Source of the DNA: Faecalibacterium sp. I4-1-79
GTDB lineage: Bacteria > Bacillota > Clostridia > Oscillospirales > Ruminococcaceae
DNA: 64,000 bases
Assembly: GCF_023347235.1 (NCBI RefSeq)
Contig: NZ_CP094467.1
Span: forward strand, 2,294,001-2,358,000
Reading direction: 5' to 3'
In this document: positions 50,349 through 59,571 of the stretch, one piece after another
How the letters are laid out: the number at the start of each line of letters is the position of its first letter
How positions within the stretch are numbered: the stretch's first letter is position 1
Notes under the pieces: model-generated
Told to the model about the DNA's origin: nothing
The model's database searches: none
The model's input: the letters and a program-made list of their open reading frames with translations, nothing else
Position numbers and translations under genes: made by a program

Positions 50349-52034
50349 ATGGAAGAAAAAGTAAAACAGCAGTATGACCGCTGGCTTTCCCAGCCCGGGA
50401 TGCCTGCCGACCTTGCCGATGAACTGAACCGCATTGCAGGGGACCAGGATGCCATCACCGACCGCTTTTACCGGGAGCTGGAATTCGGCACCGGCGGTCT
50501 GCGGGGTGTCATCGGCGCAGGCACCAACCGGATGAACGTCTACAACATCCGCAAGGCAACCCAAGGACTTGCCAACTACCTGAACGCCTCCGACCTGCCC
50601 AAAAAGGTGGCCATCGGCTACGACAGCCGCATCAAGAGCGATGTGTTCGCAAAAGAAACGGCGGCTGTTCTGGCTGCTAACGGCATCAAGGCGTACATCT
50701 ACCCCCGTCTGGAGCCCACCCCGGCACTGAGCTGGGCGGTGCGGTACTACGGCTGCGGCGCAGGTGTGTGCGTTACCGCCAGCCACAACCCCGCCAAGTA
50801 CAACGGCTACAAGGTCTACGGCGCAGACGGCTGCCAGATCACCCTTGAGGTGGCAGCAAAGATCCTTGCCGCCATTGAAGCAGTAGACTGCTTTGCCGTA
50901 CAGCCTGCGGACTTTGACGCAGCCCTTGCCGAGGGCAAGATCGAATACAGCAGCGAGAAATGTCTGGACGACTTTGTGGATGCCGTCTACGCCCAGCGTG
51001 TGGGCGATGGTGCAGGCACCGCCGATCTGAAGCTGGTGTACACTCCGCTGAACGGCTCCGGTCTGGAATGCGTGAAAAAGCTGCTGGCAAAGCTGGGTGT
51101 CACCCATGTGACCGTGGTGCCGGAGCAGGAAAAGCCGGACGGCAACTTCCCCACCTGCCCCTACCCGAACCCGGAGATCCGGGAAGCCATGCAGAAGGGT
51201 CTGGAGCTGTGCGACAAAGTGCACCCGGATCTTTTGCTGGGCACCGACCCGGACTGTGACCGCTGCGGCACCGCCGTGCCGGACGGCAAGGGCGGCTACC
51301 GGCTCATCACCGGCAACGAGATGGGCATCATTCTGCTGGACTACATCTGCCGCACCCGCAAGGCACTGGGCACCATGCCGGAGCATCCGGTGGCTGTGAC
51401 CACCATCGTCTCCACCGATATGGCCACCCCGGTGGCGGCAAAGTACGGCGTGGAGCTGCGCCGCACCCTGACCGGCTTCAAGTTCATCGGCGAGCAGATC
51501 GGTCTGCTGGAAGCCGCAGGTGAAGCCGACCGCTACATCTTTGGCTTTGAGGAGAGCTACGGTTACCTGTCCGGTGCTCACGTCCGGGACAAGGACGCCG
51601 TCAACGCCACCCTGCTGGTGTGCGAAGCCGCTGCATGGTACGCAAAGCAGGGCATGACCCTGCTGGATGCCATCAACAAGCTGTACGCCGAGTTTGGCTG
51701 CTACCGCAACGCCCTGCACAGCTTCGCTTTTGAGGGCGAAAGCGGAATGCACACCATGGATGCCATCATGAAGCAGCTGCGGCAGACCCCGCCCACCGCC
51801 ATCGGCGGCATGGCCGTGGAAAGCGTGGTGGACTACAACACCGCCGGCACCGGACTGCCCAAGGCAAATGTGTTGGAGTTCCGTCTGGCGGGCGGTGCCA
51901 AGCTGATGGTACGCCCCTCCGGCACTGAGCCGAAGATCAAGGTGTATCTCTCTGCCGTTGCTCCCACCGAAGAAGCAGCCGATGCCATCAACGACACCCT
52001 TGGCAAAGCTGCCTCTGCCCTGTTGAAAGCATAA
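50349..52034 (+). CDS. Phosphohexomutase (phosphomannomutase/phosphoglucomutase)
   Basis: A 561-residue alpha-D-phosphohexomutase. The phosphoserine loop is TASHNPAKYNGYKVY (Ser about 143), the metal loop DPDCDRCG (about 302) and the sugar-binding loop GFEESYGYL (about 400). The C-terminal phosphate loop is RPSGTEPKIK. It interconverts mannose-1-P and mannose-6-P (or the glucose forms), linking the GH130 products to the next gene, mannose-6-phosphate isomerase. The length fits the long form of the family. Confidence 0.88.
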   Translation: MEEKVKQQYDRWLSQPGMPADLADELNRIAGDQDAITDRFYRELEFGTGGLRGVIGAGTNRMNVYNIRKATQGLANYLNASDLPKKVAIGYDSRIKSDVFAKETAAVLAANGIKAYIYPRLEPTPALSWAVRYYGCGAGVCVTASHNPAKYNGYKVYGADGCQITLEVAAKILAAIEAVDCFAVQPADFDAALAEGKIEYSSEKCLDDFVDAVYAQRVGDGAGTADLKLVYTPLNGSGLECVKKLLAKLGVTHVTVVPEQEKPDGNFPTCPYPNPEIREAMQKGLELCDKVHPDLLLGTDPDCDRCGTAVPDGKGGYRLITGNEMGIILLDYICRTRKALGTMPEHPVAVTTIVSTDMATPVAAKYGVELRRTLTGFKFIGEQIGLLEAAGEADRYIFGFEESYGYLSGAHVRDKDAVNATLLVCEAAAWYAKQGMTLLDAINKLYAEFGCYRNALHSFAFEGESGMHTMDAIMKQLRQTPPTAIGGMAVESVVDYNTAGTGLPKANVLEFRLAGGAKLMVRPSGTEPKIKVYLSAVAPTEEAADAINDTLGKAASALLKA

Positions 52035-52048
52035 TCCCCTGCAAACTG

Positions 52049-52090
52049 GCTGCCTCGTTCCCGCCGAAAAATGGACGGGGCAGCTTTTTT
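52049..52090 (+). terminator. Terminator-like hairpin before manA
   Basis: GCTGCC and GGCAGC with surrounding partial pairing, followed by TTTTTT. It may end part of the mannan transcript; the manA gene still starts only 47 bases later. Confidence 0.55.
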
Positions 52091-52136
52091 GCACCCTTTT
52101 TTGTGTTCAATTTCAGGCATACTCGAGGTATATAAA

Positions 52137-53051
52137 ATGAAAACGATTCAACTTACTCCCAGCTGCAAAGACTACCTCTGGGGCGGCGAAAAGCTGCGCA
52201 CCGAGTACGGCATCCAGAGCGAATTACACCCCCTGAGCGAGGCATGGATGCTGTCCTGCCACCCGGACGGCCCCAGCTACCTGCCGGACGGCTCCACCTT
52301 CCAGCAGTACATCAACACGCATCCCGGCTGCCTTGGCACCCACTGCGAAAAGTTCAGTGAGTTCCCCGTACTTGCCAAGCTCATTGATGCAAAAAAAGAC
52401 CTGTCCATTCAGGTGCACCCCTCCAATGAATACGCTTTGGAGCACGAGCACCAGTACGGCAAGACCGAGATGTGGTATGTGCTGGAAGCAGAGCCGGGTG
52501 CCTCCCTCTACTACGGCTTCACCCATGAGATCAGCAAGGAGGAGTTTGAACGCCGCATTCAGGATAACACCCTGACCGACGTGCTGAACGCCGTGCCGGT
52601 GCACAAGGGGGACTGCTTCTTCATCCCCTCCGGCACGCTGCATGCCATCCGCAAGGGCATCGTGGTGGCAGAGATCCAGCAAAACTCCAACGTCACCTAC
52701 CGCATCTACGACTACGGCCGTCTGGGCGCAGATGGCAAGCCCCGGCAGCTGCACATCCCGCAGGCGCTGGATGTTACCCGCCGGGAGCCGCCGAAAGCGC
52801 AGGACTTCCACGGTCATCTGGCGCAGTGTGATTACTTCACGGTGGATGCCGTAGAGGGTGGCTTTGAGGAGGTCTGCGACGAGACCTCCTTTACCTCCCT
52901 GCTGGTGCTGGAAGGCAAAGGCACCCTGACCGAGACCGCCACCGGCGAAAGCCTGCCCATCCGCAAGGGGCAGAGCCTGTTCCTGCCCGCTGGCACCGGG
53001 GCCTACGCTGTAACCGGCACAGACCTCAAGTGCCTGCGTACACGGGTGTAA
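52137..53051 (+). CDS. manA: Mannose-6-phosphate isomerase, class I
   Basis: A 304-residue cupin-fold isomerase. The metal and active-site segments are LSIQVHPSNEYALEHE (His, His/Glu ligands), KTEMWYVLEA and FIPSGTLHAI, followed by RIYDYGR. It converts mannose-6-P to fructose-6-P, the exit of the mannan pathway into glycolysis. The start at 52137 (MKTIQLTPSCKDYLWGG) was chosen over an upstream in-frame ATG as it matches the family start, with GAGG 8 bases upstream. It is the last gene of the locus. Confidence 0.9.
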   Translation: MKTIQLTPSCKDYLWGGEKLRTEYGIQSELHPLSEAWMLSCHPDGPSYLPDGSTFQQYINTHPGCLGTHCEKFSEFPVLAKLIDAKKDLSIQVHPSNEYALEHEHQYGKTEMWYVLEAEPGASLYYGFTHEISKEEFERRIQDNTLTDVLNAVPVHKGDCFFIPSGTLHAIRKGIVVAEIQQNSNVTYRIYDYGRLGADGKPRQLHIPQALDVTRREPPKAQDFHGHLAQCDYFTVDAVEGGFEEVCDETSFTSLLVLEGKGTLTETATGESLPIRKGQSLFLPAGTGAYAVTGTDLKCLRTRV

Positions 53052-53063
53052 ATAAAGCATGAA

Positions 53064-53098
53064 AAATTCCCGGGCAGTCTGCCGCTGCCCGGGAATTT
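53064..53098 (+). terminator. Terminator of the mannan locus
   Basis: AAATTCCCGGGCAG pairs with CTGCCCGGGAATTT, a perfect 14-bp stem just after the manA stop. Confidence 0.75.
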
Positions 53099-53143
53099 GT
53101 GCTATGATAGATGCAGAAAAACAGACGAAACGAGGACACAGCC

Positions 53144-53815
53144 ATGGCATCCTACCGCTACGAACGGGATATCAAACCCGAAGACCTGATCCAAGAAACG
53201 CCCCCTCCCCTGACCCCGGCGCAGCAGCGTGCCAACTGGTGGCACTACCACTGGTATTATGTGGTGCTGATCGCAGCTGCCATGCTGGCGGTGGGGTATT
53301 TTGTCTGGAACCGGGTCACCGAGGTGCAGCCGGATTACACCGTGGCAGTGGTGAGCCGCACCGACCCGGACACTGCCTTTCTCAGCCAGCTGGAGACCCA
53401 GCTGGAAGCCCTTGCCGGGGACGTGAACGGCGATGGCAAGGTGAAAGTCACGGTAAAGGGCATCTGGCTGGCGCTGGACTTTGAAACGCAGGATGCCGCC
53501 CTGCAGCGGCTGATGCAGTCCAGCGAGGACAAGCTGAACTCTGATTTTTATCTGTGCGAGAGCGCCCTGTTTATCGTGGACGACCCCGCCGCCATGGAGC
53601 AGCGGTATGGCTGCTTCCAGACGCTGGACGGCACCGACCCGGAGGACGGAGACGTTCTGTCGGTGGCAGACTTTGCTCTGCCGCTGCAAGACACCGCCCT
53701 TGCCAATGTGCAGAGCGAAAGCTCTACCCTCTGGTACGCTGCTCGCCGCCTGAACGAGGGCATGGATGCGGATACTGCTGCCGCATTGAATGCACTGTGG
53801 GAGAAGCTGGTTTGA
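53144..53815 (+). CDS. Single-TM membrane protein, unknown
   Basis: A 223-residue protein. A cytoplasmic N-terminus of about 35 residues is followed by one transmembrane helix (residues 37-56) and an extracytoplasmic domain with a GDVNGDGKVKV segment, like a dockerin or EF-hand calcium loop. The start at 53144 follows CGAGGACACAGCC; an earlier ATG at 53111 has no ribosome site. It lies just beyond the mannan locus and its terminator, so it is probably a separate unit. The function is unknown. Confidence 0.6.
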   Translation: MASYRYERDIKPEDLIQETPPPLTPAQQRANWWHYHWYYVVLIAAAMLAVGYFVWNRVTEVQPDYTVAVVSRTDPDTAFLSQLETQLEALAGDVNGDGKVKVTVKGIWLALDFETQDAALQRLMQSSEDKLNSDFYLCESALFIVDDPAAMEQRYGCFQTLDGTDPEDGDVLSVADFALPLQDTALANVQSESSTLWYAARRLNEGMDADTAAALNALWEKLV

Positions 53816-53986
53816 GGATTGCGAAAGCATCCAGCCTGTATCGGCACGGTGCAGTTCAAGGGTTTGGGTGTTCCCAACAAGCGTTTTGCAACGCAAATGG
53901 TGTTTGTATAGACAGATATATTGCTTGCAGATGCTATGAAACCTCTCAACGTGCTTTCCAAATTTGAAAATCATTTTGCAAATCAG

Positions 53987-54030
53987 ACCGTCCGTTTTCA
54001 AGCTCAACTTGAAGCGGACGGTTATTTTTT
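53987..54030 (+). terminator. Terminator downstream of the 53.1-kb gene
   Basis: ACCGTCCGTTTTCAAG pairs with CTTGAAGCGGACGGT (one mismatch) and is followed by TATTTTTT. Confidence 0.75.
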
Positions 54031-54524
54031 AGATTTACCTTATTTTTCTTGCACCCTGCCGAAAGTGACGTATTCTCAAAAGTTCGCGTTTGCGAAGCGA
54101 AGCGGAGCAATGAAAGCCCCAATGGGGCTTTTAAGCGACAGAACGGTCTGCGATAGCAGATGGAGGGGCGTGGCCCCGACAAGCGCTACCCCAACAAGAT
54201 CACTTCGGAAATGCAGACGCATTGCAGAAGTGAAGTCCCGGATGGACAGAACATTTTCAAGAATTGAAAATTTGTGGCCACGGGACGGTTCTTGCCCTCT
54301 ACCGCTGCGCTCAAAACGTATTTTTAACAAATGTTTCCGAATTGTTAAGACGCAAAAACAAGTAGAGAGTTCCGCTGCTCGTGTATGTTGATCACCGTTT
54401 GCTCCGAACGAAGTTCCTGCCCCTGTTTGTGCAACGGCGTTTTCCGGCTCGCTCACGGAAAGTGTGAGGTCATGGCACGGTATCACATTCAGACGGCTCA
54501 TGAAGTTGTCAAGGTGCGTGTACA

Positions 54525-54556
54525 AAAATGTAGCTAAATAAATTTAACTACATTTT
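54525..54556. repeat. AT-rich inverted repeat
   Basis: AAAATGTAG-C-TAAAT and ATTTA-A-CTACATTTT form a 15-base arm pair with one mismatch around AA. It could be an element end, a terminator or a recombination site. Confidence 0.4.
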
Positions 54557-54736
54557 AGCGATAGCATAGCACAAGAACGATGATGCGTTAAGTGCAAAAA
54601 GAAAAATACCGCTCCGCAAGAACAAGCGAAGGATTTTGTCGAGTGAATCAGGCGGCAAAATGAATCGGGTGTGTTGTGGGGCGGTTGAAGTCAAAGTGTT
54701 GGGAAGTCCTTTGCGTCCTAATGTCTACAAAATATC

Positions 54737-54778
54737 TTATTCCAAAATCTGCCCATCTTCAATTTGAATGATCTTCCT
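54737..54778 (-). pseudogene. ABC ATPase C-terminal remnant
   Basis: After the stop of the 125-residue gene the same frame continues RKIIQIEDGQILE and stops. This matches the last residues of MacB-type ATPases, such as [10 protein letters not shown] in the protein encoded at 55128-55838. It is a scar of a second ATPase gene. Confidence 0.5.
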
Positions 54779-55156
54779 TTATATGCCGCTATTCCCACGA
54801 GAACTGACGCTCATTGGCGTTGTTGCACTATAAAATGCTTTGCCGTTTACGGTGCTCTGCGTCATGCCAATTAAATCGATCAGCTGATCCTCAGAATATG
54901 CAACCGGACAGTTTTTCAGTTTCTTGGTGCTACACGAATAGGCTCCATCTGTTAAGGTAACTACCCCCATCCGCTCCAGACTTGCCAGCATTTTTCCAAG
55001 TTCTTTTCGGTCACATTTTATCCCTTTTTCCGAAATGGCCGTTGCAATCTGGGATGCCGACAATGTTTTTTCAGTTAGCAACATGGCCAATGCAAACTTG
55101 GCTCCTTTTAAGTAGTAGGGGACGATTTTATTGCGTATCCAAATTCCCTTTTTCAT
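54779..55156 (-). CDS. Winged-helix-like small protein, unknown
   Basis: A 125-residue protein starting [18 protein letters not shown]. The region [26 protein letters not shown], read in parts, looks like a winged helix followed by [13 protein letters not shown], a wing-type hairpin. It may regulate the ABC transporter genes just upstream; it overlaps the ATPase gene end by 29 bases. Alternatively it is a fragment. The ribosome site AAAGGAG is 10 bases upstream. Confidence 0.45.
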   Translation of the reverse strand: MKKGIWIRNKIVPYYLKGAKFALAMLLTEKTLSASQIATAISEKGIKCDRKELGKMLASLERMGVVTLTDGAYSCSTKKLKNCPVAYSEDQLIDLIGMTQSTVNGKAFYSATTPMSVSSRGNSGI

Positions 55157-55838
55157 GTTGCGGTTCTCCTTTTAGAATCTGCCCATCCTCGATCCGAATG
55201 ACCTGCTGCGCCTTCTGCGCAATTTCCGGGTTATGCGTAACAACGATAAGCGTTTGCCCGAACTCCGCAGCGCATTCCATCAGCAGCCGCATTGTATCCT
55301 CGCCCGTCCGCGTATCCAGATTTCCGGTAGGCTCGTCTGCAAAAACGATGCGCGGTTTTGCAATCAATGCACGGGCGATTGCCACACGCTGCTGCTGTCC
55401 GCCGGAAAGCTGTGCGGGGCGGGAATGTAGCTTGCCCGCAATGCCCAAGATTCCGGTCAGCTTATGGAGCATCTGTTCATCCGGTGCTCTATGGTCCAGA
55501 TAAAACGGGGTCAGAATATTATCCTGCACCGTGTACTCCGGGAACAGGCGGAAATCCTGAAAAATAAAGCCGATCTTTTGCCGCCGCACCTGTGCCAGCT
55601 GCTCCGCATTCATTGCATAAATGTCCTGACCGTCCAGCAGCACCTTACCGGTGGTGGGCGGCAAAAGTCCTCCCAGGATTTTCAGGAGCGTAGATTTTCC
55701 GCTGCCGCTGGAACCGATGATGGACGCAAATGTACCGTTTTCAAGGGTCAGGTCGCTATTTCTGAGGGCGTGAACCGCGCTTTCCCCTTCCCCGTAGGTT
55801 TTGGAGATCTGTACAGCTTCCAGAATTTTATCCTTCAT
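55128..55838 (-). CDS. MacB/LolD-type ABC transporter ATP-binding protein
   Basis: A 236-residue ATPase. Walker A is GSSGSGKST, the Q-loop [11 protein letters not shown], the signature LSGGQQQR, Walker [13 protein letters not shown] and the H-loop VVTHN. It drives the large FtsX-type permease encoded immediately upstream (4-base overlap). This transporter class exports peptides or signals, or transmits mechanical force to cell-wall enzymes; bacitracin-type resistance systems are also related. The substrate is unknown. Confidence 0.88.
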   Translation of the reverse strand: MKDKILEAVQISKTYGEGESAVHALRNSDLTLENGTFASIIGSSGSGKSTLLKILGGLLPPTTGKVLLDGQDIYAMNAEQLAQVRRQKIGFIFQDFRLFPEYTVQDNILTPFYLDHRAPDEQMLHKLTGILGIAGKLHSRPAQLSGGQQQRVAIARALIAKPRIVFADEPTGNLDTRTGEDTMRLLMECAAEFGQTLIVVTHNPEIAQKAQQVIRIEDGQILKGEPQHEKGNLDTQ

Positions 55839-58333
55839 AAGATGTCCCCCTTGGATGCTTTTTTACGAATAAAGGAGAAGATCGGTAGCAATGCTGCGGA
55901 CAGCCAGAACACCATCAGCAGAATGCTGACCATGATCTGACTTCCCACAGGTTTATGGAACGCATACACCCGCCCGTTTGTATGGATACGGATCAGGTCG
56001 AGAATGCTCTGGATCGGGACGATACACGAAACTGCCGCATAGACAACGATGTTCACAAGCAGCGTTGTCCCAACGATGACCGGGAGCAGCAGCTTTGCAT
56101 AGGACAGCACCAGTTTTTTCGGGGAAACGCCCAGCGTCAGGAGAAGCGACAGACGCTGCTGCTGGACTTCATAAGCTGAAAGATTCAAAACCACCAGCAG
56201 CGCACACCCCAGAAGGACCCCGAATACCGCAAGGATGCCGACAAGGAAAGCGCTCTGTGTGCCCTCGGTGTAGCTCTGGCTGATCAGGTCGTAGTTATCT
56301 GCACGCAGGATACCATTCCTGCGCGTTGCAATGGAGGAAATAGACCGACGCAAAGAGAAATTGCTGCCAGCGGACAGCTTCACGTTCAGGCTGCTGTATC
56401 CTTCCTTTTCCATAAAGTAGCTTCCTGCGCTCTCAAACATTTTATGGTAAAGAGCCGTACTGACAAAAATCGTGCCGCTGGAAATGAGCCGGTCTGTTGT
56501 CAACAGCGTGTAGCTGTTCGCAGACTTTACGACACCGACAATGGGCAGCTGGGCTGTATACGTCCGGTAGACCTCATTCCCGGCTTCATCCTGCCCGGTA
56601 TAACGCCGGTATTGGATGCTCAACTTGTCTCCAGCTGCGAAAACCGGTTCAACAGGAATGCTGCCCTCCGTTTGGGTGTTCTTCTGATAGTACGCGTCCG
56701 CAGCGGGGTCATAATAGCAATCTCCCCACAGGGTCAAAACAGAATCCCCTGCCAGCAGCGTCTCTATTTCCTCGTCCGAAACGCCGGCATCTGCGGCAAT
56801 GCGGCGCAGTTCGTCCTCCGGCAAGGCGCAGACAGTCGTGTTCAGCGTTCCCTTTTCTGCATTTCGCAGCAAGCTCGGAATGTCCGTATAGAAACCGTTG
56901 TCCTTGACCCAGATATCGGCAAGCATCTTGCTGGACTGGATCTTGTCTGACGTCACGGTATAGGTATCGGTCAGATCAATTGCAGCGGAAACCTCTTCCA
57001 CACCGGGCAATGCAGCGAGATCCTCTTTCAGAGAAAACGGCATCCCGGAGGTTCCGTTCATCTTGATGGACAGACAGGCATACGGTGCATCCAGATCATA
57101 TGGCAGCATGACACGCCAGCCGACATACAAACAACTGACGGCGATCAGCAATACCGCGCAGCCGACACCGATCTGCGGTGCAAGCGGCAGCTGTGCCAAG
57201 CGGAATTTTTTTGCAGGCTTCTCTTTGGGTTTTGCGGTCTGCGGGCGAACCAGCACCGCAGGCAAAAGTGCACCCAGCAGTACGGAGAGCAGAAACAGCA
57301 CCGCCAACGGCACAAGAGATGCAGCGGGGACCGCCAAGAACGAAAGGTGCTTCTGCAGCCCCAGACCGACGGCCGCAGCACCGCAGCCCAGTGCAAACCC
57401 TGCAGCAACTGCTGCAAGCCCGGCAAAAAGCGCTTCCCACAGGCACATAAGCCGGAGATCCCGATTTTTAGCCCCCAGCGTCAGGAAGGTATTGATAGTA
57501 TGTACACGCTTGTGCAGAACGATCAGGAAATACTGCGCCACTGCAAAAAAGCTGACCAGAATCGCTGCGACCAGCAAAAAGCGCAGGGAGGACGAGACGG
57601 TATCCTCTTGCGGATAGGCATACTCGTTTGCCACTAAAGCAGGGTCGGTCGAAGCGGTCACGGGTGCGGCTGCATTCAGGTAATAAAACGTCTGGAACTT
57701 CTGCCCGTCTATGGCAAGCGGCTCTGCTACAATGCCGCTGACGGTCAGATTGCCGTTCAGATTCCAATACACATCATAGGCAGGCAAAACACCGCACAGG
57801 GTATAGGCCTTTTCCATCACTGTGCCGGAGCCTGCCAGCGGGTCGTAATCATTGGCAGCGACCTTCAGCGTGACCGTCTGCCCTACGTCATAGGAGCAGC
57901 CCAGCGCATCCAGCAGTGTCGTCGTCATGGCGATCTCATCGGACTGCGTGGGGAAATCACCGCTGATCGGCACGATTCGTCCCAGCTGTGCAAAGGTATC
58001 GTCTGCCGTTCCGATCCCGCCCGCCACGCCATCGTCTGCGCCGAGAACGATTCCGTTTTGGATCACTGTGCTGACCTGTGCGGATGCAGGCAAGGTGTTT
58101 TGTGCCTGTGCGGCGTCCGCAGCAGTATCCGACAAACGCAGGTACTGCCATTCGCCATATAGTTCACAGCGGGTGTCCTGCAATGCCTGTGCAGAACTGA
58201 CCGAGTAGATCACCGCCGCCGTCAGGAACGAGAAAACCAGTGTCAGCAAAAGCAGCAATAGGCTGGTCTGCTTCTTGCGGCCAAGCATCCCATGAAACGC
58301 CAGAATGATAGATGGACTTTCTTTGATTTTCAT
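55835..58333 (-). CDS. FtsX-like ABC transporter permease
   Basis: An 832-residue permease with one N-terminal helix (about 20-42), a large extracellular region, three central helices (about 265-385), a second extracellular region, and three C-terminal helices. The FtsX motif is near the end (RLSLLLTLGVSPKKLVL). The start at 58333 (MKIKESPSIILAFHGMLGRKKQ) follows GGGGAGGACAGC. A double-domain MacB/BceB-like fold is likely. A -10-like TATAAT lies at 58383-58388 upstream. Confidence 0.82.
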   Translation of the reverse strand: MKIKESPSIILAFHGMLGRKKQTSLLLLLLTLVFSFLTAAVIYSVSSAQALQDTRCELYGEWQYLRLSDTAADAAQAQNTLPASAQVSTVIQNGIVLGADDGVAGGIGTADDTFAQLGRIVPISGDFPTQSDEIAMTTTLLDALGCSYDVGQTVTLKVAANDYDPLAGSGTVMEKAYTLCGVLPAYDVYWNLNGNLTVSGIVAEPLAIDGQKFQTFYYLNAAAPVTASTDPALVANEYAYPQEDTVSSSLRFLLVAAILVSFFAVAQYFLIVLHKRVHTINTFLTLGAKNRDLRLMCLWEALFAGLAAVAAGFALGCGAAAVGLGLQKHLSFLAVPAASLVPLAVLFLLSVLLGALLPAVLVRPQTAKPKEKPAKKFRLAQLPLAPQIGVGCAVLLIAVSCLYVGWRVMLPYDLDAPYACLSIKMNGTSGMPFSLKEDLAALPGVEEVSAAIDLTDTYTVTSDKIQSSKMLADIWVKDNGFYTDIPSLLRNAEKGTLNTTVCALPEDELRRIAADAGVSDEEIETLLAGDSVLTLWGDCYYDPAADAYYQKNTQTEGSIPVEPVFAAGDKLSIQYRRYTGQDEAGNEVYRTYTAQLPIVGVVKSANSYTLLTTDRLISSGTIFVSTALYHKMFESAGSYFMEKEGYSSLNVKLSAGSNFSLRRSISSIATRRNGILRADNYDLISQSYTEGTQSAFLVGILAVFGVLLGCALLVVLNLSAYEVQQQRLSLLLTLGVSPKKLVLSYAKLLLPVIVGTTLLVNIVVYAAVSCIVPIQSILDLIRIHTNGRVYAFHKPVGSQIMVSILLMVFWLSAALLPIFSFIRKKASKGDIL

Positions 58334-58489
58334 AAGCTGTCCTCCCCTATGTCTTACACGCACCTAGAAAAGGAATTTTTCTATTATAATAACGCTTTTA
58401 AAGGAAGTTTGTTACACTTGTTTTAAAACATCGTATGACTGCACATAAATTCATAGAAAATTTGTTGCATAATCACAGTTTTGTTTATC

Positions 58490-58651
58490 TGCATCGCTAT
58501 TGAGGACGAATACGGCAATACTCCGGCACAGCAGGCGGAGTTTGACTGGCTGCTCTACAACAAGCCCTTGGAGTATGCTCAGCTTGTGCTGGGTGGTGAG
58601 ATTGAGCATTATCTCTCACTTGGCTGTGACCATGGCAGGTTAGAAGATTGA
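58490..58651 (+). pseudogene. C-terminal remnant of a mobile-element protein
   Basis: The plus-strand frame reads IAIEDEYGNTPAQQAEFDWL, then LYNKPLEYAQLVLGGEIEHYL and ends at TGA 58649. There is no start codon in reach. I associate this C-terminus with uncharacterised proteins of clostridial conjugative transposons, from memory. It indicates past element insertion. Confidence 0.4.
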
Positions 58652-58678
58652 CCTTTAATTAAAATATTCCAAACAGAC

Positions 58679-58721
58679 CAACAGCCCTCTACTTGCAGTC
58701 GTTGCAAATAGAGGGCTGTTG
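58679..58721. terminator. Bidirectional hairpin
   Basis: CAACAGCCCTCTA pairs with TAGAGGGCTGTTG (13 bp, perfect) with a nested TTGCA-GTCG-TTGCAA loop. Confidence 0.6.
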
Positions 58722-58751
58722 TGCGTTATTGTGCTTCAGAACCGACCTTCT

Positions 58752-58841
58752 TTAAATCTGAATGACCAGCAGTTCTCTTTGCATAATATCTGAGTTATGT
58801 GTAACAACAAATAGCGTGCAACCAAGCTCTTTAAAACGATC
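58752..58841 (-). pseudogene. ABC ATPase C-terminal remnant 2
   Basis: The minus-strand frame reads FKELGCTLFVVTHNSDIMQR and stops after VIQI. THN is the H-loop of MacB-type ATPases. It starts right at the stop codon of the secreted protein gene at 58840. It is a second leftover of a lost ATPase gene next to the intact ABC pair. Confidence 0.55.
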
Positions 58842-59571
58842 AGTTTTCAAAGGAGAAACTATCCAGTAAGGTTAGCAGATAATCGTTTGGAATACCAGCC
58901 GTCTCACTTTTTTGAGCATTCTCATTGCGGACATAAAGGGCATAGTCTGTTGCATGGTGTTGGAACATGGTATATTGTGCAATTGTACAGCCAGCATGAT
59001 CCTGTATTGTGTAGATTGCAAAGCATTTTCCTGACTTCGATGTGTAAAGCTTTTTGGAAATGCTGTAATTCTGTTTAGGAAATGTTTTCGTATACGTTTT
59101 CTGAGAACCGCACATTCCATCCACATCATAAAATGTGTTGGCGCAAAGTGAAATACTTACATTTTCGTCCAGCCAGTATCTTGTATATTCCGTCTCCATG
59201 ACTTTGGTGGAGGAATTGAAAAAGACATTCAGTTGCTCTTTTTGGGCAATGCTATGCTCCATGGTATCCAGCAAAGCGTTTTCCACAAAATGAACGCCGA
59301 ACAGCTGCTCGATCTGCTCCTGCGATTCTGGTGTTATAGAGTAGAAAGTTGCTCCGGTGCGGGCTCGTTCCTTCACGGTTTGTCGAACCGATTTGTCAAT
59401 TTCCGTATTACTTATAACCTCATCTATTTCAGAGACATAGCAAATCTGTGTATCCTCCGGCCTATACGTAATTGAACTGCTCATATCTGCTTCAAGTGCA
59501 TTTGAGACCGGACTTAGAAGAACTACTACCCCCAGTAACATAGCAAAGGAGAAGGTTAAACTTTTCTTCAT
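58840..59571 (-). CDS. Secreted or membrane-anchored protein, unknown
   Basis: A 243-residue protein with an N-terminal signal or anchor (MKKSLTFSFAMLLGVVVLL). The mature part is hydrophilic with paired cysteines (ISLCANTFYDVDGMCGS and DHAGCTI). Its codon use is AT-rich compared with the first 53 kb. It ends at a broken ATPase gene, so it may once have been part of an ABC-transporter/immunity operon. No family was recognised. Confidence 0.5.
   Translation of the reverse strand: MKKSLTFSFAMLLGVVVLLSPVSNALEADMSSSITYRPEDTQICYVSEIDEVISNTEIDKSVRQTVKERARTGATFYSITPESQEQIEQLFGVHFVENALLDTMEHSIAQKEQLNVFFNSSTKVMETEYTRYWLDENVSISLCANTFYDVDGMCGSQKTYTKTFPKQNYSISKKLYTSKSGKCFAIYTIQDHAGCTIAQYTMFQHHATDYALYVRNENAQKSETAGIPNDYLLTLLDSFSFEN

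Larger units (their letters stand above)
53816..54778. other. Gene-poor accessory DNA with element-like scars
   Basis: No intact gene was recognised in these 963 bases. A terminator (53987-54030) closes the upstream gene. From 54060 to 54500 the sequence has a GCGAAGCGAAGCGGAGC-type stretch, GCCCC-AAT-GGGGC and GTGGCCCCGAC motifs that I associate with intergenic parts of clostridial conjugative elements (from memory). An inverted repeat lies at 54525-54556. At 54737-54778 the minus strand encodes a leftover end of an ABC ATPase. Confidence 0.4.

Noticed and set aside
54076-54525. 149-codon minus-strand frame in the accessory region
   Set aside because: Composition is irregular, with no ribosome site and no recognised family; probably chance frame in element-derived DNA.
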